A stretch of 64,000 bases of DNA from Sinohyriopsis cumingii (GCA_028554795.2 CM068825.1:94040451-94104450); one strand, 5' to 3'; positions 40,901 to 55,900 are shown, counted from the stretch's first letter. The notes: generated from the letters alone by a model not told the origin. Translations and numbers: made by a program.

Positions 40901-43900
40901 GAGCTTGTGCAGAATTTTTCCTGTGGCCAGAAGTCTGCAAGACAGCAGAAGGGTCAGTCAGTCTGTCCATCTTCACTATGATCATTGGTCTCCACCTCCA
41001 CTAACCAGGTGCATACCTGGGTTCGGTCTGTCAGACCACTCACATTAGACTCTGACAGGTGCATCCCATGTGTGAATATCAGCTGTGACCTAAGCTTGTG
41101 TCTTGGTCAGAGCCTTGGGGTTTAAAGGCCCACATCCTAGTCATGATAGCCTCTCATGCTGATCACTATTCAGTCTCTTGAAGGAGGAATTGTTGTCTCC
41201 ACTGATGCTTCAGCTCTTGCTGGAGGCTATGGCTAAGACATCCAGACATGCTCTCTCAATGTCAATGGCACCATTTGTGGAACTTCATCACCACTGAAGA
41301 GTTGCAGCCTTAATGACATCCAAGATGTGCTGGATTAAAGAAAGAACCTTCTTTAGCATCTCAGGATTTGAGGGACCAGCAGCATTGTCCCTGGCTGTGA
41401 TTCATTGCCCATAAGGACCTGCCAGGAAGTGCAGCCACAACAGATAAACTAGTAGGCCCAGATCAGAACTCCATCAAGGTTACCTTTTCCTTGATGAGGC
41501 AGTCATAGTGACTAGGAGAGAAAGTCTTTGAGTTACTTCCCCTTCCCTAAGGAGGTAATTAGCCCTAGGGGTTGCAACCTTTGGTTGTGCATCAGGCATG
41601 ATATGTGGGTCAGTTCTACTTTATTGGAGGGTTACCAGCATTGTTCCGGGAACATCCTGTCATGACTTATCTTGGTCTAATCCCCAACCTAGACAAGTTG
41701 TCTCTCACCTCTTCTTACACCTTTCTATATGTGGGGATGAATTTCCTCCCAAATCAAGGGAGGATTAACATTCCACCAGACAGAATCACACAGATTCTGG
41801 CACTTATAGTGGTTCTTATGGACAAGACTATGTTGTTGGCCCAGCATTCTTATCTTCTGGAAACATTTAATGCAGTTGTCGAAATAATTCCCCTAGGAGT
41901 CTTCACAAATACTCTCTCCAATTACATTGATGCTTCTAGTAAAGGGGGCCCCGAGTGGCCAAGTGGTCTAAAGTGCTCTCCATTATGGATCACTGCCATC
42001 TCACCTCTGTCTGCATAGGTTTGAGTCTCAGATTCAACCAATGTGAGTATGTGAGAAAGCTTGCCAGTAGCTTCTTGTGGGTCAGTGGTTCTTTACATGT
42101 TTTCCCCGGTTCTTTCCCCACCATTAATACTGGCCACCATGTATAGCCTATCGTGTGCTGAAAAATGGCATTAAACCCTACAACAACAACAACAACAACA
42201 GCTTCTAGTAAACTTGAGACTGAACAGGTACTGGTTGTAAACTTGTATCCCCTTTGGACCAGTATCACCGCATCATGAGTGAGTGGCTAGATTGGGACCG
42301 GTTTCTGATTGTAACTCCATCTCACACTCCCAAACCCTGTTCCTTTGTGTACATAAACACATTAGATTTGTGATAGGGTGTGCACCTGAAGCCAGAAGGG
42401 TTGGTCCTTCATGGGTTGGTCACCCGTGGAGGTGACCCTTCATAAAACATCCTTGAATCACAGGCAGTGTTTCTGGCCTACTAGGATGCATCAATCTTAT
42501 AAGGCTTTATTGCATTAAGATTGCCTCCAACAAGACATCAGTAGTAGAGAACCTTAGATGTCAGGAAGGTATACATACTACTTCTCTTTGCGTGGAAAGT
42601 TGGAATATTCTTCAGTGGACAGTCTCAAAGATCACTTTCACAGTCTGCCATATTGCTGGCAAAAGGAATATCCTGGCAGACAGTTTGTCCAGATAGGGCC
42701 ATGTGGTCCTCATATAATGCACCAGTCAGTATGGAGACAAATATTTAACTATAGGAAAAGCCAATAGTCAGCTTGTTTGCCATAAGATTGAACAACAAGC
42801 TCCTTTTGTGTCTTCAGTGTTAGATGAGAGGGCATGGGTGGTGGAGGGTTTCATTTTGAAATGGGATTATCAGTACTCTTACGCCTTCCAGCTTTCAAAT
42901 AATTTTGCATGTTTTCATCCAAATCAGGATATCTACATCTTAGCTCATTTTGGTAGATCCCCTGGACCACCAGCAGTTGTGGTTGAACAATCTAATTGAC
43001 CTGTTGGTAGACAAACCCAGGACATTACCACAGGCATATCAGGTATTTTGCACTTCAGTAACATTACCTTTACAACTGTCTTCCTGCTCTGCTTAGTGTC
43101 AGCAAGAAGGAGTGAGATTCATGATTTAGCTTTGGAAAAGGATCATTTACAGTGGAATGGAACCTATGATTTGATTTCTCTTCTTTGCCAACTAGAGGAT
43201 ACCAGGTAGCAGTGGTATAAGGCACTTGCCTTTACAGGTCACTCAGATATGTCATTGTGGGTTCAAGTCTCACATTTGGCCTCTGTGTATGTGAGAAAGC
43301 GTGCCAGTTTTCCCAGGTTCTTTCTCCACAGCATATACTAGCCACAATGTAATGCCCATTATGTGCTAAAAAATGGCAAAAACCCACAATACCAGACCAG
43401 ACCTTTGCCAACCAGGGTTTAGGACTAAGATTCAGCCACCTTCAGTAGCTCCAGTTTCTACTGAGATTCCTAGTATCAGGTGTGTCTTTGCTGGAGATGA
43501 TAAAGATAGGCTTGTTTGCACTTTCCTCAAATGGGAAAATGAGGGTCCAAATCATTTTTCTTTCTCTCTAGAGTTACTGTTGTAGCAGCCTCCATTCCAG
43601 GTGACTTATCTTCATTAATTAGCTTACCAGTCCCTCACAGAGAGTGACCTTCCTTCATAAAAATTAAGCCAATATGGCTAGGGCAATGTTTGCATCCTGG
43701 ATGAAGTTATGAGAGCTTCCTTTTGGCACTCTTACACTACCTTTTCATCATTTTACCTTTGCTCTTGGTGCACCAGAGCAAAGACATGTATTCATTGGGT
43801 CTTACTGTGGCAGCAGCACACCATGTGGCAAAAGCCACTGACCATCTCACAGCAGCCAACATGCCATCTGTAAGGGTATATTAATTTATTTCCTATACCA

Positions 43901-46900
43901 CTTTTTATGAGGCCACCAGCCTCCTGTCTAACTAGTAAAGTCAGCAATGCAGTAGTAGCAGATAAAGTATTGTTGCTGTTAAAATATAGATTGAGTTGGA
44001 GGGTAAACTAGTGTAAATTATATTATACTTACCTGCTACTATTGCAAAGAATCCCTTCTCCCATTTTGCTCTGATTTCCTGCAGTCCTGGTGTAGATCAA
44101 AGGTCCAAGAAAAAGGTATTCCAATGCTAGCTGTGACTAAGAAGTCAGACTGGGATCATCCTTTGTTTTTCAATCCTGGGCCTCCATATCTTCCAATTAG
44201 TAATAGGAGGTGGGAATATTAGTTTAGCCCAGGGACTTTATGTCCAGGAAAAGGAAATCAGTGCAATAGTAGCAGGTAAGTATTACATAATTAAAATTAG
44301 TTTTTTCTTTAAAAGGCATAGAATTCCACTTGACTGTTTTTAAAAGTTATTTGTTACAAGACAAAAAGCAGACAAGCTAATTAGAAAATATAAACACCTA
44401 ATTGGTGTAATTTCCACTAAAGTCCAATGGTGAATTTTTATTTAGTCATGTGCCAAAGCAGGTATTGCAAGAGGATATCTTTGTTTAATTTAGGGCTGCC
44501 TAGGCTACATGTATTTTGTTCAAAAGATCTGACCTGCTGACATACCATGACACAATATGGTTTAAAAAAGCATAGATGTTTGAGTGAAAGATATAGTCAT
44601 GTTAGCAAATTGTCATATGAGTTTTAAGTTCATTTGTCTGACATATTCAGCAAATAAGTGATTTTAGGATTTCTGGTAGATTTATGTAACAGTTTCCTTT
44701 TGAGTTCCTTACAACTATTTTATTTGATTAATTGGTAGGTGGAAATTCTTCAATTATTTAAGCTTACAGCTCATTAAAGGAAGCATCTCTTTGAAGAGAC
44801 ATCTTAAAGTCTTTATTTAATAATACATTTAATTTGATGATTTTAACCATATCCAATTCCAGCAAAAGAATATCTCTGTGTGCAATCAGAGGAACAACAC
44901 AGTGGTGCAGGAATTCGCTTACAGTGTGATAGACAGTATGCCACAAGGTGCCATAGTTCTTACCCTTGGAGATCTACCCTCAAATACACTAAGGTAAAAC
45001 AAAATTGTAACCCATTATCAACATATTTAAGAAGAAGCAGAAATCATACAGTGATAAGTTTATGGAAGGTTCATGAAAATATTTTACAGAACAATTTGCA
45101 GTGATAATAGAAAATACAAACAAAAACCAGGAAAGTCAGTGTGGATTTGTCATTTCTATTGATGAGGCACCAAATGTACATCAATGTGGATTGCTCATTT
45201 TTTATTTAAACAATAGTTATTAACTGTTTTGTCCAAGAAATTGTCATTGGATGAGAAACCAGTACAAAGCATTTATATAAATACCTCTTACATCTTTAAA
45301 AAAAAGGAAAGGAAATCAGAATGACATCTTAAGGAAGGCTTATAGAAATATATAATTTGATAAGATACATTTTTGAGTTCTGATTGGCTAATGTCAGGGA
45401 TTTGTTTTAGGATAGTAGTACACATTTTTCTACATTGAGCTTAGGATACTAAACCTAGCTAGTCATTATGCCAATTCAAACTGGCACTATTGACATCGCA
45501 TTTCATTATGTGAACTAATGAATCTGTTATTGCCTTTTTATCTTAAGAACTGTTCACCTACAGTGTTGTATGGTGGGGTATAATGTGCAAGCCAAATACC
45601 AAATGCCAGTATGAGGGAATATTTCCAGTAGGAGAAGGCAGTAATAACATATGAAAACTATTTTTCCGTATCAGATTTTGAGGGGTATATTTGTACTTAT
45701 TCATACACTATGATTTAGATTTTATTGATATTATGTTTACTTAAGTAACTCATAATTTTGTACCCAGGAATCTCAAAAGATAGATGCAGAGCAATGCATA
45801 CAAAATTGAAGACATTTAGTTCAGCCCATGAATGGTATCAGCAGAAATGTGTAAAAGAGCCATTAAATGTAATAGAGACGTTATTTTCACTTTTTCCTTG
45901 CTGAAGAAATTTTCATCTTAGTATGAGACTACAGTGAACTTCCTCAGATCCCATTGTTATAAAACTTGACTCAGCATTTTGATTTGCAAACATTATTTTA
46001 GAGTAGGAAATCAAACTCAGAATCAACAAATGCTACCTTGTGATTGGTCAGAATCTTTTCACATAAGACTGGGCTTATTTAAGTTCTGTAATTTGGGAAC
46101 CAGGCTAATTGCATAACTTGGAGTACAAGGATATGGATTATTTCAACCAACACTTTTTCAGATCTAGTTAATACTGTTGAAATATTATGAACAATTTTTG
46201 TTACAGGTATTTGTACCTTTGTGAACATTACAGACCAGACCTACAAATATTTGATCAGGAGGTATGCTGCAAGACCATAGATCTTTTGTATTCTTTATTT
46301 TGAAATATTGGGTGATTTCTTTCTATCATCATTATTATTCCCATACTATTACATTCTTGTTGTACTTTAGTCACAAGAAGCCAGTGGGATTTTTCTTTGA
46401 TAATTTTGTCTGTGCTGTAATTTATTTTAAATATACCATTGTACTTGCTTATAAAACACGTCCAACTTCAAACTGCACAGACCAAGATCTGCTGTCACAG
46501 AATGCACTAGCGGATTTGGGTTTGTTCAGATTGTTAGGAGTAGTCAGTTGAACAAACAACATAAATCCTGATCATTAGATGCATTATGCTACGACAGATC
46601 ACAATCTTTGTTTTTTGCAGTTTGACATGACTTATAAGTGAGTATATATGGTAGTAGAATAACTAAAATATTAAAATGCCTGCTGCTTTATGAATTTAGT
46701 TGTTGTTGTTGTTGTAGGGTTTAACGCCATTTTTCAGCACACGATAGGCTATACATGGCGGCCAGTATTAATTGTGGAGGAAGAACCCAGGAAAACCCCG
46801 GAAAGAACCACCGACCCATGAGAAGCTACTGGCAAACTTTCTCACATACCCATATTAGCAAAATCTGAGACTCGAACCCACGCAGACAGAGGTGAGATGG

Positions 46901-49900
46901 CAGTGATCTGTAATGGAGAGCGCTTTAGACCACTCGGCCACTCGGGGCCCCTATGAATTTAGTAACTTGCTCTCAACATCATGTTAATTCCTTGTGTACT
47001 TTAGCTGACCATTGTGAATAAATTCATTTGACTATGCTTCCATAATACAGATCTAGCTTGGTTAATTTTACATTCATTAATCCAGCTTGCAAATTTACAA
47101 TGCTAGCTTGCCCAGGGCAAACTGACTGGAAAAAGACAAGTTTGCCCCAAACATAATTTCCCCAACATGAGTGAAACAATAAGATAAATTTTGACATATT
47201 ATAAGCAAATCACATTTTATTTATGTAGACATTTGCTTTCTTTTTATATTTATTGGAACCTTAAAACCATATGCTGATAATTATGGTTATCAAAATATAT
47301 ATGTAAATAATACATGTAGATAGAGATGTAGATAACATTTAGAATGCAGATATAGTTTAAAGAGCTACAGCAGACATGTACATGTACATAGATAAATGGG
47401 TAGGTAGAAGAGAGTTTGGAAATAGCTTGATTTTTGAGAGAGAGAGAGAGAGAGAGAGAATGCCTGACTGTAATGATTTATTCATACTCACAGCTGAAGG
47501 ATTTGTGAACACTTATTTTAGTTATTTACTTAATAGTTATCATCTAGTGACATACATCAAAATATTTGACAATCGTATTGTTGAGAATGATTTGAGAACT
47601 CTTAATTTTTGTACTGGTCTCCTGTAATTATCATGTAAACAACAGATTATAAACACCACTTGTGGATGAGACATTTTTGTAACATAATCCATGATGGTTA
47701 ATCATTAGGGAGAAGTGCCTTTTATTTTCAAATGCACCTGTCAAACATATCACACGAGTTGTATTATTTTCAATTAACACCTACTTCAAATAAAATTGGT
47801 GTCATGCATCAAAAACAGTTTTCAAAAAAGCCAGTTGTTTAGAGTAAGCAAACTGCCAGAGGTTAATTAACTTAGGTCCAGGAAGTTGTTGAATCCCAAA
47901 TACATGGAAATATTCAATTAAAATGTAACTTATAAGTTAAAATGTAAATATTTATTCCTTATATTTGTCAACATTTGCTTTAAATAGTAAATATTTACTT
48001 ATCACATCTGTGCAAGGAAATGCAAAATAGACCTTGACATGGACTACAAGATGGAAGTGACACACACATTAGATTTTTAAAAAACTGTCAGTACCATAGC
48101 TAACACAGAGCTAGTGTTTATATATTTTACCCAGACCACCATCATTAAATAAAATTCTTATATCTTGTATCCCTCGCTCAATTTTTTTGTCTTGCCAATG
48201 GGTAAATACCTTGCAAACTTGAGCCTGCCTGAACCAAATTTGAGCTTGTCCCAGGAGTCAGGCAAGTGTATTTGTAAATCCCTAAAGCTATTACTTTTGT
48301 ACAATGCCATGAATTGGAATGATTTATTTAGAAATTTTTGTATTGACTTGTGCTTTATAATTATAAATGCAGAATTTAATACAGTAATTCATATGCAGAT
48401 TTACCCACTGCACTCATCATGCAATGAATACTAAAAAAGTAACATCTAATTCTCATGTTTAAATTTTTCTCCTTAAACAATTTTTAAAAATTAGAAATTA
48501 CACTGTGTGTTTCAACCTTTAAGCACAGCTGTTACTTTCAAACTCAGAATCCTGCCATTGCAACAACACTCCTGTTTGTTTTTCTTTCACATCTGTGTTT
48601 GGTTATAGTCAGGTACTGCAGCCTTTATCTCAACGCATTTGTTGCATTGAGAAGTAAATACAAGTACAGCAGACCAGTTATGGAACTGAATTGGATTGCC
48701 TGTGCAGCTCGGAGTCAATTGCATTTATGAGGACATGAACAGTTTTGTTAAAGATAAAATATGTGTTCTTAGTAAATACTTGGTAAATGTAAATATTCTT
48801 AAACATAACATTTATGATAGAAAATTTATGTATAGAGTGATTTTGAGTAGCTACTTTTCTATTATATCTTTTTATTATGAAATCCTTTCATTGTGCAGAT
48901 ATTGACCTATGAGTGGTCAGTGCCTATGATGAGAGATAGCTATCCTAGAATCCACTTTCCAGGAGATTTACTACAGCTTACTACAGGAATCATGCCTGAT
49001 GGGCGCAGGTCATTTGACTTCACAACATTTTTAAATGCTAATTACAACAGGGCACCCATATTTGCATGTATTGGAGTCCAGAAACATGAGATGTCATGGA
49101 CAAAGTCTTATGACTTAATTCCACATGGATGCTGCTACAGATTGGTTAAAAAGGGAGAGAAGCTAGATTGGAAAAAACTGACAAAAGAAGCAGAAAAGAT
49201 GTCACAGAATTGGACATATCCGTATGATGGGTAGGTTTTATTTTTTGTATAAATATTTTAACTGCTTGTATTCTACTGAACTAGAAGATTCTGTTGTTAA
49301 ATTGCACCTAGAATAAAAGAATTTTCTCTGTAATATACAATAAATTCTGCTCTCGAGTAAATATAACTGTACTTGTAAATTTTCTTTGATGGATGAGTAA
49401 AAAGTGAGTATATATAACTGTACTGGTGAATTTCCTTTTGATGGATGAGTGAAAAGAGTGAGTAAATATAACTACTGGTGAATTTTCTCTTCATGGACGA
49501 GTGAAAAGAGTGAGTAAATATAATTGCACTGGTTAATTTTCTTTTGATGGATGAGTGAAAAGAGTGATTAAATATAATTGTATATAATATAATTGTACTG
49601 GAGAATTTTATTTTGATGAATGAGTGAAAAGAGTAAGTAAATATAACTGGTGAATTTTCTTTTGATGGTTGAGTGAAAAGAGTGACAAAAAAATAACAGC
49701 TTTACAATTGTGTAATTTCTGAAGCAGGATATCAAATAGTTTAATATAAATTGTAAATGGGTAATAACCATTGTTTTAAAATTTGTTTACATTCCTGATG
49801 TAATAAATAAAACATTCTTTAATATATCTATACAGTAGTTCTACTAATACTGAGGTTTATGTGTCAAATTGATTAGTTAATATTAGTGCAACTTGTCACA

Positions 49901-52900
49901 TGCAATCTGAAAAACAGCAAATTTATTCAATTTCTTTTTTAAAATCAGGTTTGATAAGACATCCTGGGAAAGAGTCGCAACCAATGAAATGTGGCATGCA
50001 AGGCAAGTGCATTTGTTTATATTCACTGGAATATGTGTTGCAGTTCTTTGAGATGTTGACATCTTGTTTTAATTTGCTGCACTGGATATTACAGATATGT
50101 AATACTGTGGGTTTGTTTTATTCTCCTTCAAATACGTTCTCCATTCACATTACATTAGGAATATTAGCCTGCTACCTCGCAAATCCAGCCCTACTTAAAG
50201 AAGAAAATCATATTTTCTTGTCTCGTATAGACAAAGAACAATAACTCTTGCCCTTTACCACCACCAAGTGTCGCTAGTTTTTAGCTTCACTGCTGTACTG
50301 GTAACTTCATACAATCTAATTCTAAAAGTCCAAGAAGTTTTTGTGTTCTAATTGAATCATCCAAGGTTCCTTTTGGATCTGTTAGGTGGATTAATCATTC
50401 TACTTCAGGTTCTATCCACTATTTTTAAAATTTCTGCCAAATTTGAGTGATTTTGTCACCTTTAGGGCCTTAGTCTATTTAAGACTATGCTATACTATAC
50501 TATGGTTGACCTCATGCAGCGCAAGTTTGAATAATTTTGTTTACTCTGTAGCAGAGACGATATTTTGAGTTTTAATATGCTACGAAGCTAATTTATGCTC
50601 TGTTTCATATTTGATGTTGTTTTGATAGAATTGTTAACTAAGCATTATGCATCAGCTCATAGCATGGCTATAGGCTTCAAACTTGACACTTTTTATCTTT
50701 TCCATTAGTAATGAGAGAGATTTAGTGAATTAGTAATATAATGGATTACTAATTTAAGCTTTATTTTCTTTTCTTGTGTTGTTTCAGTAGGAATGTCATC
50801 CAAGTCCTTAAAGTACAGAAAGTTTATAGCAAGGGAGGATAACCTCAACTCCTGTATTGTATGTACATTCAGCACATGTAAGATATGGTCGGAAGACATT
50901 CGGCCTTAGTGATCCAAAAGACAGCTATGGGGTAGGAACAACAGACTGAACTGAGTTAGGAAAGCACTGACATACATTCCAAGTCAATCTCCATTGCAAG
51001 TCTTGTGAGGAATTCTGGGGCTTCCCCACCCCGCAGGAAGTTTGTCATGTGAAGCCATTGGGGAGGAGGATGTGGAGAGGGTACAACCATCTTTCAAACA
51101 GATGAATCATCCAGTACAGGGGACAACAATGCAACTACTAACACCATTGTAAATTTTGCCCCTTTTTCCCTCACTTGTTCCTTCACCTATTTCAGACTCA
51201 TTGGTATTTCCTGCAATATAGACAGCTCAGTGGGTGTAAATCCCCATCCCCCACTGTCTGAGCATCGCCTTCGGGCTTTAAGTCAGGTTAGATGGGGTTC
51301 ATGATGTGCTGGATCCAATGGATCCAATTCCTAATACACCATCACTGGCTGTCCAGCCATCTCATTATTGGGACATTTTTTTGAAACAGTTCAGCCATAT
51401 AAATCATATGGTGATCTTAGTGACAGATTTGTGCATCTAGCCAGCCTGTTAGCAACTTACCATTATTATACTGGAGATTTCAGCAAAAAATCCATCTGTC
51501 CAGCCAGGCCTTTGGAGTGATACCATGATGGCCAGACCGTCTTATATACCACTAGCATTTGGGCGGACCATATGCCCCGTGCACTTGCTGGTAGTTTAGA
51601 CAATGCCAGACTTCAAAATGTTCACTGCCTATCTTCAAGAGAGAGCTAGTGACATCTTCAAATATGACAAGTCAGAGTCATCGAGGTCACCTGTCATGAG
51701 CTATGAAGACCTGCAAGCCAACCCAGAAGGAGACATGACACACAGTAAGTGTGACAAAGTGCCGACTAATCAATGATATTTAGATTCTACTATGGAGTGG
51801 ACTGAATTCAATTTTCAAGCCGCAGTCAAAGAAATCTATCAGGTTGGCCATTTCAGAATGCCCTCCACCTCCTACCACCATCCAAGACTACAAAATCAAG
51901 GTGTCAGTAGATTTTGGTGTGGAGGAATAAATGCTGTCCTTCCAGCTCCATTCCCAGATGGCAAAGATTAAATAAATCAACGACTGGCTTTTGGGCATGA
52001 TTGGTGAACTGGGTAATTCCAAGGCTCAGAAAGTCATGTCTCCAAAATTCAAGATGGAGATGGTGAGATCAATCCACCTCTCTGATTAAAGGAATAAGTA
52101 TGCCTTAGTCTCAATTTGACCGATGGATATTTTCACGTCCCTATCCACCCCGTGTCATTAGAGTTACTCCATTTTGCTTACCACAGCATAGCTTAACAGT
52201 TCAAAGTTCTTCAATTTGACAGCAACATTAGTCCATGGGTTTTTACCAAGATTATAGATTGCATTATCACCCTGTTCTGATCGACATCATCTACAACAAT
52301 GGCAGAGTACCTTCGTGACATCCTCCAGGAACATATGGTAAGTTCTGTCTTACTCCAAGACAGGAATGATTTCCTCTCTTTCAGATCATCTAGACTTTCT
52401 AGTGAACTGGGAAAAGACAGACCTCTGTCCATCCCAGAATTTTGTCCACCTGTGTATGTAGTTCATAACCAACCTGTATCTGGTGCACTTCCACGTGTCC
52501 ATGTAATCAGAATCATCAAATTCATCAAGTCTGTCCATGTAATCAGAATCATCAAATTCATCAAGTCCATTTCCATCAGGACTGAGACTTAAGTGAGAGA
52601 GTTCTTGCAATTCTTTGGATTATTTAATGTGGCAGCAGACTTGATCATGCTTGGCTGTCCTTTTATGTGCCCCTCGCTCAAACAGTTATGATCACACCAG
52701 AGATAGGATCATTCCTGTGTCAGTGGTGCAACTGAGAATCCCCAAGTGGAAATAACAGTATGTACTGATGCCAGTGTGTACAGTTGGGATGCCCACCTGT
52801 TGACAGACTTCACTACCATCAACAGCACATGGTAGCCAGAGGAGCAGCCTCTACATATCAGCCTGTTAGAAATGAAGGCTGCCATCAGTGCCTTTCACCT

Positions 52901-55900
52901 CTGAAAAGATTGACTCTCGGGCAAAACGGTCCTCATTGTCTGGCAACTTTGTGGTGGTGACCTACCACCTCAAACGGGGTACCAAATCACCCAACCAATT
53001 TGTTCTGATTTGCAGTTCTTACATTGGTGTGACAATCTCCATATCAACATACAAATCAATTACAGCTTGGGCAGGCTCAATGTCCTGGCTGACACTCTAT
53101 CCAGGAAAAACCAAGTCCTTCACACGGAGTGGTCTCTCCATCAATTGGACTTCATTTGGATCTGTGAACTTTTGGGGCATCTGGTGATTGACCTCTTTGT
53201 CACAAAGTGGAATCACAAGTTACCCACCATCATCTCCCAGTCTCAGACCAGACCCCATTGCCTTGGATGCTCACTGTCCTGATACCAAAAGTAATTCGAA
53301 AGTTGGGAGATGACAGTGCAAGATGATTCTGATAGCCCCTCTGAGATGGGACAAAACCTGGGTTACTGATTCACTTGATCTAGCAATAGATCTACCTAAG
53401 AAGATTCTGGCCAACCCAAATCTTCTCAGGCAACCATGAGCACACGTGTTCTATCCTTGCCCTGACCATCGTCTGCACACTTGGCTTTTATCAGGGTAGT
53501 CTTGCAAGATAAACAGTTTAATCCTTTGATTGTGGAGAGAATCTCTGGAGCAATATGGTGTGGGTTTTAACTTGGCTCAATTCAAATAAATTTGAACTTT
53601 CAGCCAGCACTTCACTAAAGTTACTATCATGCAAGACACGTTTCCTCATAACTTTAGTTTCAGCATGCAAGATAAGTGAGCTACATGCCTTTTCTGTTGA
53701 CCTGAATTATTTTCAGTTCTGATCGAATGGTTCAGTGGTCCTCTTAACACAACCAGGCTTTGTAACCAAAAATAGGTTACCATCTATCGGTTTAGAGATT
53801 TAGTTTCACAGAATCTGGTACATCCAGTGGTAGGTAGGTAAGAAGATTTCAATAACCATATGTAAGGGTCATACATAAACTGACCCTAGGTTATGTTGCT
53901 TATGTAATTAGATGGGTTATCGTTTGCATGGGGAATCCAGCCATTATTCCCTAGAACATGCCAGGGGTAGAGGTCCGATGCTCAGCACCCCTCCTCCTAT
54001 TACCTATTCTCCTAATGTAATGGAATTGGGGAACATATCGGAAGGAAAAAGCAAATTTGTGAGGAAATTATGTTTCTTTGAAAATATTTACCCAATCACA
54101 TTACTTAAAACCCCTCCCAACTACCCTGCCATGTGAACATCATCATTAGTATATCACTCAGCTGAAAACTGTCGACACCTAGCGGTGGCAAGGGAAGATA
54201 ATGGGCAAGAGCTAATAGTGATTGCACAATATGATGACAGTTATACAGAGTCGTTTTCTTACCTGAAGTTAAAAATGGTCAGAGCATGAGAATGATGTTA
54301 AATTTTGAATTGGCTGTGTTATTGATTGTCCATATTAAACTTTGACAGTAGTTACTCTTGTCAGTAAACTTTGACAATAGTTATTGTAAGCAAACTTTGA
54401 CAATAGTTACTCCATCAATAAACTTTGACAATAGTTACTTCATCAGTAAACTTTGACAATAGTTACTTCTTCAGTAAACTTTGACAATAGTTATTGTAAG
54501 CAAACTTTGACAATAGTTACTCCATCAATAAACTTTGACAATAGTTACTTCTTCAGTAAACTTTGGCAATAGTTATTGTAAGCAAACTTGACAATAGTTA
54601 CTCCATCAATAAACTTTGACAATATTTACTTCTTCAGTAAACTTTGACAATAGTTATTGTAAGCAAACTTTGACAATAGTTACTCCATCAATAAACTCTG
54701 ACAATAGTTACTCCATCAATAAACTTTGACAATAGTTACTCAATCAGTAAACTTTGACAATAGCTATTTCTTCAGTAAACTTTGACAGTAGTTACTCGGT
54801 CTATAAACTCTGAAAGTAATTACTCTGCCAATAAGCTTTAATAATATTTATTCTCAATAAACTTTCACAGTAGTCACCCATCAGTAAACTTTGACAGGAG
54901 TTCAGTAAGTAAAATATATGCAAAAATCATTAACAGTAATGTGCCATCATATTGTCTGTTTATTGAGTGTTGGAATAGCTTCTGTTTGTAATACATGATG
55001 TCAGATTGGCACCTGTGATATGTATTAGATTGTATAGGAGACAGTATGATTAAGGATTCTTTTATTTAATATATTAAATTTTAAATCAGAATTAAATATT
55101 AATATATGCATAATCACTGTAGGTAAAGAATATATTTATGAGCCTGATTGCAGAGGAATATCTGAGCTTAAGAGATTAAAATCTAAGATTAAGAGATCAG
55201 TAAACTAAATATCATCAGGGGATCATCAAGTATCTCAGGAACATATTTCATGTTTAAACTAGAGTTTCTCAATCCTGTTATGACAATGGATTTATTTATC
55301 TGCATAACTCGGAAGACATGAATAAAGTTTGTCCCTGTGCTTAATGGTTATGTAAATCAAATGGTACTCGGAGGAGTTTTGAAGAAGTAAATAGGTTGAT
55401 TGTCAATAGCTGCAGACTGCAAAGACACTTTTAGTAATTCTCACAAACAATGGCTAAAACTCTAGTGTACCGGTATTTATGTTGTGAAAATATATAATTC
55501 AATATATGCTATAAAAAACATATTGTACATATAATTAATTTGAATTGGTATATTATTGCCTTTGTCTGTTGATGTTTCCTAGTAGGAATATCCACGAGGA
55601 CATCACAGTTTGCATACCCTCTGTACAATGTGTAATTTGCCAGATTGTGAAAATATCTGGATTATTATAAATCAAGGTATAGCTTTTTATTTCAACTCCC
55701 CATTAATAAAATTGGAAAAATTCAGTGCATTACAAGAGTGATAATGATGAATTATGACACTATATTATAATTATTCAAAGGCAGTGGTATGAAAGTTAAT
55801 TAGATTAGATGAATCATGATAGTTATCTTAATTTCTCAAATTAGTTACATTTTTTTCTTTCCATGCATAATTAGGTTGCATAAATGAAAATGTTCTTATG

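Larger units (their letters stand above)
40600..44286 (+). mobile_element. Decayed DIRS-like tyrosine-recombinase retroelement
   Basis: In broken + frames: a gag-like stretch at 40.7-41.1 kb; RT C-terminal block [35 protein letters not shown] (41659-41790); RNase H end [18 protein letters not shown] (42640-42695); a recombinase-like block [18 protein letters not shown] near 43095-43145; and [15 protein letters not shown] near 43625. This order (RT, RNase H, tyrosine recombinase) and ADSLSR are typical of DIRS. Near the 3' end atacttacctgctactattg (44030) and its inverse (44260-44282) form an inverted repeat. SINE copies interrupt it. Borders are approximate. Confidence 0.6.

Noticed and set aside
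52299-52592. 97-codon frame as an independent gene
   Set aside because: Part of the DIRS-like element, with an internal 36-bp duplication.
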